Shown piece by piece: positions 1 to 5,499 of a stretch of 5,499 nt of DNA. The notes beneath the pieces were generated by a model. That model did not search any database. It was given only the letters and a program-made list of their open reading frames with translations, and was not told the origin of the DNA. The stretch is from an uncultured Bacteroidales bacterium (GTDB lineage Bacteria; Bacteroidota; Bacteroidia; Bacteroidales; WCHB1-69). The stretch spans positions 1 through 5,499 of the forward strand of contig CALAVA010000265.1 of assembly GCA_937892025.1 (NCBI GenBank), read 5' to 3'. Position numbers and translations under genes: made by a program. Numbering within the stretch: the first letter of the stretch is position 1; every line of letters begins with the position of its first letter.

Positions 1-37
1 AATCCCCAATCCCCAATCCCCATCCCCAATCCCCAAT
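1..37. repeat. CCCCAAT-type heptanucleotide tandem array
   Basis: Five consecutive units read AATCCCC (1-7, 8-14, 15-21), ATCCCC (22-27, one A missing) and AATCCCC (28-34), followed by a final AAT. The array begins at the first base of the window, so its true length is unknown. The minus strand has five GGGG tracts separated by only 2-3 bases, which fits an intramolecular G-quadruplex pattern. CCCCAAT-like heptanucleotide repeats are known from filamentous cyanobacteria (STRR elements), but the neighbouring genes here look like Bacteroidota. The contig may end here because a repeat stopped the assembly. The units are clear; any function is unknown. Confidence 0.9.
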
Positions 38-736
38 AATAAAAATAATTTATTATTAAATAAAAATTTAAAACATAAAATAAATACATTTCAAGAACCA
101 TTTTTTACAACACTTTATACTATTTCTTCTCATCAACCGTATGCTATCCCCGGAGAACATATAGGTAAATTTAAGAAGGGAAATTTGCCTATTTTAGAAA
201 CAATTAACTACAGCGACTATGCTCTACAACAATTTTTTGAAAAAGCTCAACAAGAGCCATGGTTTAGTAATACCCTTTTTATTATCACGGCAGACCATAC
301 AACACAGCCTATCAATGAATTTTACAAAACTTTTTACGGAAAATATTGTGTGCCGATGTTCTTCTTCCATGCTGGAGATTCGGCCTTCATCTCGCCCAAA
401 TATTTCCAACACGCCGATTTAATGCCTACATTGATAGACTATTTTAATTTCAATGATACTTGTTATACTTTTGGAAAGAGTGTTTTCCAAGACAAAGAGA
501 ATTTTCATATCGGCTATGCTAGCAATTATTACCAAATGCTAATCAACAATTATCTGTTGCTATTTGATGGCGAAAATTTTGAAGTCTTTGATATTAAACA
601 AGATTCATTATGCCAAAACAATATCAATAGTAGGCTTTTACAAAATGAAGAAGTCAATCGGTATAAAAAGTTTTGCCAAGCGATTATCCAACAATACAAC
701 AATCGCATGATAGAGAATAGATTATCAAAAGATTAA
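2..736 (+). CDS. LTA synthase-like sulfatase-family protein, C-terminal part
   Basis: This is the C-terminal portion of a membrane enzyme of the alkaline phosphatase/sulfatase superfamily (sulfatase fold, LTA synthase-like group), which hydrolyses or transfers phosphate- or sulfate-linked groups at the outer face of the inner membrane. The frame is open from base 2 with 244 codons; a TTG at 185 is not the real start, because family-like sequence lies upstream of it. Visible signatures are INTFQEPFF then SSHQPY (codons 42-47, with the His usual in the active site), ITADHT with the metal-ligand pair D98-H99, and HADLMPT (137-143). The N-terminal membrane helices, the catalytic Thr and the first metal ligands should lie off the left edge. 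Codons 1 to about 23 are low-complexity (Pro/Asn/Ser, then Asn/Lys/Leu), derived from the repeat and AT hairpin, and do not resemble the family, so the gene may be interrupted or misassembled there. It converges on asnB. The substrate cannot be told. Confidence 0.85.
   Translation: MPNPQSPSPIPNNKNNLLLNKNLKHKINTFQEPFFTTLYTISSHQPYAIPGEHIGKFKKGNLPILETINYSDYALQQFFEKAQQEPWFSNTLFIITADHTTQPINEFYKTFYGKYCVPMFFFHAGDSAFISPKYFQHADLMPTLIDYFNFNDTCYTFGKSVFQDKENFHIGYASNYYQMLINNYLLLFDGENFEVFDIKQDSLCQNNINSRLLQNEEVNRYKKFCQAIIQQYNNRMIENRLSKD
35..57. repeat. AT-only inverted repeat next to the heptamer array
   Basis: AATAATAAA (35-43) and TTTATTATT (49-57) are perfect reverse complements with a 5-base spacer. 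They would form a 9-bp hairpin made only of A-T pairs. It starts exactly where the heptamer array ends, and further A/T-only sequence continues to about base 73. Such a stem is weak and could arise by chance in sequence of this composition, but its position suggests that the array and the hairpin may be one repeated element. It has no U-tract or GC stem that would make it a convincing terminator. Confidence 0.5.
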
Positions 737-743
737 CAAACAA

Positions 744-2594
744 TTAGTGATTGTATAATTCTGTCATAAACTTGACAAGCACTATCAATGCCCAAATGCG
801 ATTATAAAGATAGGTTTCTCCGTTATCAAACCTATATATCAATAATTTAATCTGATTGTAATTAAATAATTGTAATGGTTCAATATTTTCTTCTGTAAGA
901 TATTTTTCTATCAGATAATGCAAATCTTTTTGCAACCAGCGTTGCAAGGGAATACTAAATCCCCATTTAGGTCTATCAAACAAAGACTTTGGCAAATAAT
1001 CGTACAAAACTTCTTTTAACAAATATTTGGAAATATCTCCCCTTTTTTTCAAATTTACATCTAAACTAAAAGCCAATTCTACTATACGATGGTCTAACAA
1101 AGGGACTCTCACTTCCAAAGCATATTGCATGGCAGCTCTATCTACTTTTACCAACAAATCATCTGGCAAATAATAGTTGAAATCAAACAAAGCCTGTTGT
1201 TCTTCTATTGAAAAATGTTTATTAGAATTATAATTTTCTTGAATATGGCTACCGAATGTACTTTTAGGCATTAAATATTGTATTTCTTCTTGCGAAAACA
1301 AATACTGCTCTTGAGAAAAGATATGGCTTTTTCGATATTGTCCGCTATAATTTAACAAAGAAGCAATCCTTTTAGTTCTATTATTTCCATGTTTCAACAG
1401 ATAGGACATTGGTTTTCTAAATAGATAAAAGAAAGGATTGTTCATTCTTTTTGCCCAAGTGTAGGCTCCATATCCCAAAAACAATTCATCGCCACCGTCG
1501 CCAGAGAGTACCATTTTTACGTCTTTTGCTGCCATTTGTGCCACTATCATTGAAGGAATAGCCGAAGAATCTGCATAAGGCTCGTCATAAACTGAAAGAA
1601 AAGTTTCTATCAAAGCCATTGCATCTCTTTCTTTGAGATACAATTCATGATGGGCCGTCTGCAAATGTATAGCCACAGATTTGGCATATTCTGCTTCATT
1701 GTGTGCATCTTCAAAACCGATAGAAAAAGTATTTATCGGTGTTGTGGACAAATGTTGGGCTACCGCCGTTACTATAGATGAGTCTATACCACCGCTCAAA
1801 AATGTACCGAAAGGCACATCACTAATCATACAACCAGAAATAGAATCCTCCAATAAGAACTGCAATTGCTTTTTGGCACTTGTTTCATCATTTATTGTTT
1901 CTGTTATCTGTTGTGGCAAATTCCAATAAGATTCCATTTGTAAGTTTTGCCCATCAAAACAAGCCATAGTAGCTTGAGGAAACTTTTGTATTTCCTTGTA
2001 AATAGTCTGTGGCTGAGGTATATATCCCAAATGTAAAAATTGTTCTATCGCTTCCTTATCAATGGTTAGATTTTCTTTTATTTGAGCAATTTGTAACAAA
2101 CTTTTCAACTCTGAAGCAAAAGCGAACAAACCATTTTGATGATAATAAAACAAAGGTTTTACCCCCACTCTATCCCTATACAAATATAATCGTTTATCCA
2201 CATTGTCATAAATAGCAATGGCAAACATTCCATTTAGTTGCTTAACAAAATCATGACCAAAATGGATAAAAGCGGCTAAAACAACTTCCGTATCTGAAGT
2301 TGTTCTCCATTGATATTGAGCATTTTGTTTATCTATCTCTGATTTGAGTTGCTTAAAATTATACACCTCTCCATTATAGACAATGGTATATCTTCCACAC
2401 AAAGAGGTCATTGGCTGATTAGCAGAATCACTTAAATCAATGATACTCAAACGTCTATGTCCAAGAAAAACGGCATCTTTTTCAAAAAATCCTTCAGCAT
2501 TAGGTCCCCTATGTTTGAGGCTGTCTGTCATCAACTTCAACGATGACAATGTCAATTGTTTTGTATTATCCCAAAACCCGGCAATTCCACACAT
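744..2594 (-). CDS. asnB: Asparagine synthetase, glutamine-hydrolysing (AsnB)
   Basis: This enzyme makes asparagine from aspartate, ATP and glutamine in the cytoplasm. The 616 residues start MCGIAGF, so Cys2 becomes the N-terminal nucleophile of the class II glutaminase domain (about 2-215). That domain also shows GHRRLS (45-50), the glutamine-binding NGE (74-76) and D101 in SDTEV. The synthetase domain (about 240-600) carries the ATP PP-loop SGGIDSS (267-273), DEP (337-339), SGDGGDE (364-370) and the late signature with LEVRVPLLDH. No key residue is missing. Length and the long C-terminal helical tail suit the AsnB forms common in Bacteroidota, some of which sit in surface-polysaccharide loci and may amidate sugars or other substrates instead. 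No glycosyltransferases are visible here, so free asparagine synthesis is the default reading. It is the last gene of the leftward cluster, 12 bp after the MORN lipoprotein, and has no clear Shine-Dalgarno. Confidence 0.97.
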   Translation of the reverse strand: MCGIAGFWDNTKQLTLSSLKLMTDSLKHRGPNAEGFFEKDAVFLGHRRLSIIDLSDSANQPMTSLCGRYTIVYNGEVYNFKQLKSEIDKQNAQYQWRTTSDTEVVLAAFIHFGHDFVKQLNGMFAIAIYDNVDKRLYLYRDRVGVKPLFYYHQNGLFAFASELKSLLQIAQIKENLTIDKEAIEQFLHLGYIPQPQTIYKEIQKFPQATMACFDGQNLQMESYWNLPQQITETINDETSAKKQLQFLLEDSISGCMISDVPFGTFLSGGIDSSIVTAVAQHLSTTPINTFSIGFEDAHNEAEYAKSVAIHLQTAHHELYLKERDAMALIETFLSVYDEPYADSSAIPSMIVAQMAAKDVKMVLSGDGGDELFLGYGAYTWAKRMNNPFFYLFRKPMSYLLKHGNNRTKRIASLLNYSGQYRKSHIFSQEQYLFSQEEIQYLMPKSTFGSHIQENYNSNKHFSIEEQQALFDFNYYLPDDLLVKVDRAAMQYALEVRVPLLDHRIVELAFSLDVNLKKRGDISKYLLKEVLYDYLPKSLFDRPKWGFSIPLQRWLQKDLHYLIEKYLTEENIEPLQLFNYNQIKLLIYRFDNGETYLYNRIWALIVLVKFMTELYNH

Positions 2595-2606
2595 GGAAAA
2601 TTATTT

Positions 2607-3056
2607 TTATTTTGTATAATTTACTTTTTTTATCTGCACCCCCAATGTGTCATAAAAGACCCAAGTACCTATTTTTTGACCATTGCGATATTGACCTTTG
2701 TAATAGACAATACCATTGGAATACCACACCGTATATTTTCCGTCTAAAACACCATTTTTATAATTGCCTTCACTATTTTTTAGACCATTTTCATACCATG
2801 AAACCCATTTGCCATCTCTTTTTTCTTGCGTATTATAGGTGCCTTCTATATATTTTTTCTCTTCAGGAAAATAAAATGTTTCCTTACTCAATGTTGTTTT
2901 TGCACCATTATCATTGAGTCTGTATTCTTGGGTATGTTGTGCTTTTCCATCGGCATATTTTTCTTTCACCACTTTCTCGGTTTTTGACGAACAACTTGCC
3001 CATAAGAAAAGCACCAAAATGCCAACGAAGATTTTAAGTACTGTTTTTTGTAGCAT
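2607..3056 (-). CDS. MORN-repeat (YwqK-like) lipoprotein
   Basis: This is a 149-residue envelope lipoprotein of unknown function. The N-terminus has two lysines and a hydrophobic stretch (5-20) ending in a lipobox-like LWASC, so Cys22 is the likely lipidated residue. The mature part contains at least three MORN-type repeats built on the pattern G-x-Y-x-N-G-x-x-x-G-x-W/Y-x-x-W/F-Y-x-x-G: EGTY to ENG (71-91), EGNY to SNG (96-115) and KGQY to TLG (120-139). A degenerate repeat may lie at about 32-52. MORN_2/YwqK-family proteins are often annotated as toxin-antitoxin antitoxins, but a secreted lipoprotein with no toxin neighbour does not support that role. Its ATG shares one base with the ompH stop codon, so translation is probably coupled. 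It may act in the same envelope process as the OmpH protein; this is inferred from the arrangement alone. Confidence 0.85.
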   Translation of the reverse strand: MLQKTVLKIFVGILVLFLWASCSSKTEKVVKEKYADGKAQHTQEYRLNDNGAKTTLSKETFYFPEEKKYIEGTYNTQEKRDGKWVSWYENGLKNSEGNYKNGVLDGKYTVWYSNGIVYYKGQYRNGQKIGTWVFYDTLGVQIKKVNYTK

Positions 3057-3058
3057 TA
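3054..3058 (-). promoter_or_regulatory. TAATG stop/start overlap, ompH to lipoprotein gene
   Basis: Read on the minus strand, the ompH stop TAA (3058-3056) and the ATG of the MORN lipoprotein (3056-3054) share one A. No purine-rich Shine-Dalgarno lies just upstream. This geometry is typical of termination-reinitiation coupling and suggests that the two proteins are made from one mRNA in linked amounts. Coupling is inferred from the layout. Confidence 0.7.
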
Positions 3059-3820
3059 TTGTTGAGATTTCTGATACGCACTATTCAATTCTTCAATCAC
3101 CTCATTCGTAATATCCAAGGTGGGATTTGAGGTTACTATCATAGAGCCTTCTGCTGTTGCGAAGACAAAATCAGCTTTATATTTTGTATCATTGACACGT
3201 TTAGTAGCATTGATAATAGAATCTTGAATTTCTTTCTGCACAGAACGTTCTTTATTAGCCAAAATGGTTGCATAACGCTCTTGTAAGGCTTCTATAGATT
3301 CTTTTTCTTTCATCAATGCGGCTTCTGTATTTTGCATTTGAGTTTGTGTCAAAATCTGATTTTGCACATTTATTTGGTAATTATTCACTTTTTCTTGAAA
3401 AGCATTGTATTTGCCCGACATTTCTTTAGTATATCTGTCAGATTCTTTTTCCAAGTCTGATTTTAAAATATTTACCAATTCAAAATGTGCAACTATTGAA
3501 TCATTGTTGACCGTCAAAATCACCCCTGATTTGGTTTCACCTTCAGGCAATTGCAATGTTTGTGGTTTTTGTGTAAAATGCAAAATGAACAAAACGACAA
3601 TAGAAACAAGCATAAGCAACATCAACACCATATAGCAGATATGATGTCCAAGATGAAAAGCACCTCCACACTTATGAGACACTTGGGCTGAATCTGTGGA
3701 ATTGCTTCCTATTTCTTCTGAATGAGGTTGTATTGCTTCTGAAGTATTGTTTGGTGGCAACATTTCTGAACCTTCATTTTGTGCATTGATTTTTTTATTT
3801 ACTTCTTCTAAATTTTCCAT
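3056..3820 (-). CDS. Membrane-anchored OmpH/Skp-family protein
   Basis: OmpH/Skp proteins are periplasmic chaperones with long coiled-coil arms that hold outer-membrane proteins before insertion. This 254-residue version has a hydrophilic N-terminus (1-48), a Cys/His-rich segment (49-62), one membrane helix (about 61-82, ending IVVLFILHF) and then the OmpH domain (about 98-254). That domain opens with the usual strand and NNDSI, continues as a Lys/Glu/Gln-rich helical coiled coil (about 110-210) and closes with YKADFVFATAEGSMIV, then LDITNEVIEELN, the typical OmpH C-terminal signature. Similar anchored OmpH proteins occur in Bacteroidota, in contrast to the cleaved, soluble proteobacterial Skp. 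The predicted topology is N-terminus in the cytoplasm and coiled coil in the periplasm. The start is the ATG at 3820, preceded by an A-rich leader. It lies 47 bp after recQ and overlaps the next gene by one base. Its clients are unknown. Confidence 0.85.
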   Translation of the reverse strand: MENLEEVNKKINAQNEGSEMLPPNNTSEAIQPHSEEIGSNSTDSAQVSHKCGGAFHLGHHICYMVLMLLMLVSIVVLFILHFTQKPQTLQLPEGETKSGVILTVNNDSIVAHFELVNILKSDLEKESDRYTKEMSGKYNAFQEKVNNYQINVQNQILTQTQMQNTEAALMKEKESIEALQERYATILANKERSVQKEIQDSIINATKRVNDTKYKADFVFATAEGSMIVTSNPTLDITNEVIEELNSAYQKSQQ

Positions 3821-3825
3821 ATTTT

Positions 3826-3859
3826 ATTTATTTTATCTATTTATTTTATCTATTTATTT
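3826..3859. repeat. 13-bp tandem repeat in the recQ-ompH gap
   Basis: ATTTATTTTATCT occurs at 3826-3838 and again, perfectly, at 3839-3851, followed by the first 8 bases of a third copy (3852-3859). It fills most of the 47-bp gap between the recQ stop and the ompH ATG. On the transcribed strand the unit reads AGATAAAATAAAT, so extra copies lengthen an A-rich leader just before the start codon. I see no Bacteroidota-type TAnnTTTG promoter box in the gap. It may therefore be a slippage-made leader repeat with an effect on translation rather than a promoter. Confidence 0.85.
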
Positions 3860-3867
3860 GTAGAATT

Positions 3868-5337
3868 TTAATTACCCTTATCTGACAAAAATTTAATTCT
3901 CATCAAACGTATTTCCTCCAATGTATATTCATCTTCGCCCAATTCTTTTTGAGCGGTTTCCACATTATCGACTTCTGTTTCACAAAGATATTCTAAAATT
4001 TCTTCTTTGTGGTACACATCAATATATTCATCAATATAATAATCTATATTAATTTTTGTTCCCGAAATGACAATACTTTCTATTTCTGTCAGCAGTTCGT
4101 CCATTGTCAAACTTTTGGCGACAGCGATATCTTCCAAATCAATTTTTCTATCAATATTTTGAATGATATAGACTTTTAGGCCAGATTTGTTGATAACCGA
4201 CTTAACCACAATATCTTGTGGGCGTTCAATTTCATTATCTTCCACATATTTTTTTATCAAATCAATGAAAGGCTGTCCATATTTTTGTGCTTTTCCGACA
4301 CCGACGCCTGTTATTTGTGTCATTTCTTCCATATTTGTCGGATATTGAATACACATATCTTCTAATGAATTTTCTTGAAAGATGACGTATGGAGGCAATT
4401 TTTCACGTTTGGCAATCACTTTCAATAAATCTTTCAACATAGAGAATAGGGCTTTGTCCACTGCTCCGCCTTTTTGTGGAACAGCCATTTCGCTATCCAT
4501 ATCATCGTCTTCATCCTCTTCGACTTTTTCTACATGCACTTGTATGGAATAAGGTTTTTTGATATATTTTTCTCCTTCTTTTGTCAATTTCAAAACCCCA
4601 TAATTTTCAAGACTTTTATCCAATAGTTTTTCAAACAAGGCTTGATGTATCAAGGTTCCCCAAAATTTTTCAGACATATCTTGTCCTTCTCCAAATGTCT
4701 TTAATTCATCATGATTATATTTTTTAACATCAGCGGTTTCATTCCCTATCAAGATGTTAATCAAATGTTTTTCCTTAAATTGTTGCTTTGTTTCTTTGAT
4801 AACACTAAGCAACAAAACCATATACTCTTTACCCTCTTCCATTTGTTTTTTATGTAAGCAATTATCACAATTTCCACAATTATCGGGTTCATATTCTTCC
4901 CCGAAATAATATAAAAGATGTTTTCTTCGACATAAACTAGACTCAGCATAGGTTGCTGTTTCTATTAATAATTGTCTAGCAATTTCTTGTTCTGCCAAAG
5001 ATTTACTTTTGGACAATTTTTCCATTTTTTGCAAATCAGCATAGGAATAGAATGCAATACACAAAGCCTCTCCATCATCACGTCCTGCACGGCCTGTTTC
5101 TTGATAATAGCCTTCAATACTTTTAGGCATATCATAATGTATTACAAAACGGACATCAGGTTTGTCTATTCCCATACCAAAGGCAATAGTTGCAACGATA
5201 ATATCCACGTCTTCCATCAGAAACCTATCTTGGTTTTCACGTCTAATTTCGGCATCCAAACCTGCATGATAAGGCAGGGCTTTAATGTGATTCACTTGTA
5301 AAAATTCTGCAAAATCTTGACGGCTGTTTTTGCCGTT
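3868..5337 (-). CDS. recQ: ATP-dependent DNA helicase RecQ, 5'-truncated
   Basis: RecQ is a 3'-5' DNA helicase acting in recombinational repair and at stalled forks. Numbering from the internal ATG at 5295 (475 residues), the fragment shows YHAGLDAE (9-16), motif V VATIAFGMGIDKPDVRF (34-50), motif VI QETGRAGRD with the arginine finger (65-73), and the zinc site C122, C140, C143, C146 (CRRK, then CGNCDNC). A winged-helix RQC region (about 155-250), a very acidic linker (254-269), HRDC (about 277-355) and a long C-terminal extension (to 475) follow. Recognisable coding continues upstream of that ATG as DFAEFLQV, so 5295 is not the real start. Helicase motifs I-III, roughly the first 230 residues of a 700-plus-residue Bacteroidota RecQ, are absent, and the motif IV region (normally SRKxxEEFAE) is not cleanly matched. 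The frame runs into unrelated sequence near 5317-5340, so the truncation is probably an assembly join. The exact right boundary is uncertain by about 20 bases. Confidence 0.92.
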   Translation of the reverse strand, partial: NGKNSRQDFAEFLQVNHIKALPYHAGLDAEIRRENQDRFLMEDVDIIVATIAFGMGIDKPDVRFVIHYDMPKSIEGYYQETGRAGRDDGEALCIAFYSYADLQKMEKLSKSKSLAEQEIARQLLIETATYAESSLCRRKHLLYYFGEEYEPDNCGNCDNCLHKKQMEEGKEYMVLLLSVIKETKQQFKEKHLINILIGNETADVKKYNHDELKTFGEGQDMSEKFWGTLIHQALFEKLLDKSLENYGVLKLTKEGEKYIKKPYSIQVHVEKVEEDEDDDMDSEMAVPQKGGAVDKALFSMLKDLLKVIAKREKLPPYVIFQENSLEDMCIQYPTNMEEMTQITGVGVGKAQKYGQPFIDLIKKYVEDNEIERPQDIVVKSVINKSGLKVYIIQNIDRKIDLEDIAVAKSLTMDELLTEIESIVISGTKINIDYYIDEYIDVYHKEEILEYLCETEVDNVETAQKELGEDEYTLEEIRLMRIKFLSDKGN

Positions 5338-5360
5338 AAAATTATAATTACAGTGATTAT
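5310..5360. other. Probable chimeric join between two genomes
   Basis: To the left the sequence is recQ of an AT-rich Bacteroidota; to the right it is the 3' end of a Clostridia-like oadA. The recQ frame stays open to about 5379, overlapping the oadA stop, but encodes nothing RecQ-like beyond DFAEFLQ and lacks the N-terminal helicase half. G+C jumps from 49 of 140 bases (5221-5360) to 65 of 139 (5361-5499), and all five Gln codons on the right are CAG, whereas recQ favours CAA. A local A/T-rich stretch (5338-5360) may have provided the microhomology for a false join. The precise breakpoint cannot be fixed from the sequence alone. Confidence 0.75.
5317..5339. terminator. Small GC-stem hairpin after oadA, possible weak terminator
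   Basis: TTGACGGC (5317-5324) and GCCGTTAA (5332-5339) pair around a 7-base loop. The core ACGGC/GCCGT is five perfect pairs, GC-rich in an AT-rich setting. On the minus strand it lies 17 bases past the oadA stop, where a terminator would be expected, but the following bases are CAAGATTTTGC or similar with no proper U-tract. The outer arm also has an A-C mismatch on that strand. If it belongs to oadA, the true join with recQ would lie left of it, near 5316. Confidence 0.3.
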
Positions 5361-5499
5361 ACAGGATAACTTGCGTTTACCTTATCTGCAACTGCAGGAT
5401 CAACCTTAGTCTGCTGAGCCTCACGATACTTGAAGAATTCTGTTGCAACCTGTGGGAACAGTGCATATGACAGCACGTCCTCATCCTGCTGCTTGTACT
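5357..5499 (-). CDS. oadA: Oxaloacetate decarboxylase alpha subunit, C-terminal end
   Basis: These are the last 46 codons and TAA stop of a gene that enters from the right edge. The residues DEDVLSYALFPQVATEFF, then KYREAQQTKVD and a terminal SYPV, match the C-terminus of the carboxyltransferase (5S-type) subunit of oxaloacetate decarboxylase/pyruvate carboxylase-like enzymes, in the short form without a fused biotin domain that is familiar from Clostridia such as Lachnospiraceae. That subunit moves the carboxyl group from oxaloacetate to biotin. The natural ending and stop show that this is a true 3' end. Its composition and codon choice differ from the rest of the window, so it probably comes from another organism in the same community. 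It could instead be labelled pyruvate carboxylase subunit B; the distinction needs the missing part. Confidence 0.75.
   Translation of the reverse strand, partial: YKQQDEDVLSYALFPQVATEFFKYREAQQTKVDPAVADKVNASYPV

Noticed and set aside
1..37. A eukaryotic or linear-chromosome telomere
   Set aside because: The C-rich strand orientation fits, but the array is only 37 bases, has an imperfect unit, and leads straight into a bacterial coding frame. A short bacterial tandem repeat is the simpler reading.
185..736. A complete small protein starting at the TTG at 185
   Set aside because: Family-typical sequence (INTFQEPFF, SSHQPY) is present in the same frame upstream of it, so the gene is a truncated larger enzyme.
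740..754. ACAAT/ATTGT inverted repeat at the convergent stops as a shared terminator
   Set aside because: It is a 5-bp, nearly all A-T stem with no adjacent U-tract, easily expected by chance in this composition.
2543..2917. A plus-strand 124-codon frame across the asnB start and the MORN gene
   Set aside because: It spans two real minus-strand genes, its His/Tyr/Phe-rich content mirrors their antisense, and it shows no domain.
2607..3056. The MORN/YwqK-like gene as the antitoxin of a toxin-antitoxin pair
   Set aside because: The product has a signal peptide and lipobox, so it is exported, and no toxin-like small gene is next to it.
4972..5301. A 109-codon open frame on the plus strand opposite recQ, and similar short frames opposite asnB and ompH
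   Set aside because: Their translations are Cys/Phe/Ile-rich, low in recognisable motifs, and exactly antisense to well-supported genes, as expected for shadow frames.

Overview
The window looks like a short, low-G+C metagenomic contig from a member of the Bacteroidota, with a foreign piece joined to its right end. Supporting signs are the AT-rich, CAA/GAA/AAA-heavy codon use, starts without clear Shine-Dalgarno sequences, and Bacteroidota-style versions of several proteins: a long-tailed RecQ with an acidic linker, a membrane-anchored OmpH/Skp protein, and a sulfatase of the LTA-synthase type. There are no rRNA or tRNA genes, no CRISPR array and no recognisable insertion sequence. Nothing in the window adds up to a new multi-gene system; the most interesting signals are small.

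Left edge (1-736, + strand). The first 37 bases are a CCCCAAT-type heptanucleotide tandem array whose minus strand carries five GGGG tracts. An AT-only inverted repeat follows directly. One reading frame runs unbroken from base 2 through both into the C-terminal part of an alkaline-phosphatase/sulfatase-superfamily enzyme (LTA synthase-like) that ends at 736. The gene's 5' part is missing, and family-like sequence only begins near base 70-90.

Middle (744-3820, - strand). Three tightly packed genes read leftward: an OmpH/Skp-type coiled-coil protein with an N-terminal membrane anchor, a MORN-repeat lipoprotein whose ATG overlaps the OmpH stop by one base (TAATG), and, 12 bp further on, a full-length glutamine-hydrolysing asparagine synthetase (asnB). 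asnB converges on the sulfatase gene with only 7 bp between the stops. The first two genes form a plausible envelope pair; asnB makes asparagine or amidates a related substrate.

Right part (3821-5340, - strand). A 47-bp gap holding 2.6 copies of a 13-bp A/T-rich repeat separates ompH from a 5'-truncated recQ. RecQ keeps helicase motifs V and VI, the four-Cys zinc site, the winged-helix (RQC) region, HRDC and the long Bacteroidota tail, but lacks motifs I-III.

Right edge (about 5317-5499, - strand). The last 143 bases encode the natural C-terminus of a Clostridia/Lachnospiraceae-like oxaloacetate decarboxylase alpha subunit. This stretch has distinctly higher G+C (65 of 139 bases in 5361-5499, against 49 of 140 in 5221-5360) and uses only CAG for Gln. 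The abrupt switch inside recQ is best explained by a chimeric assembly join. Recombination is the less likely alternative.
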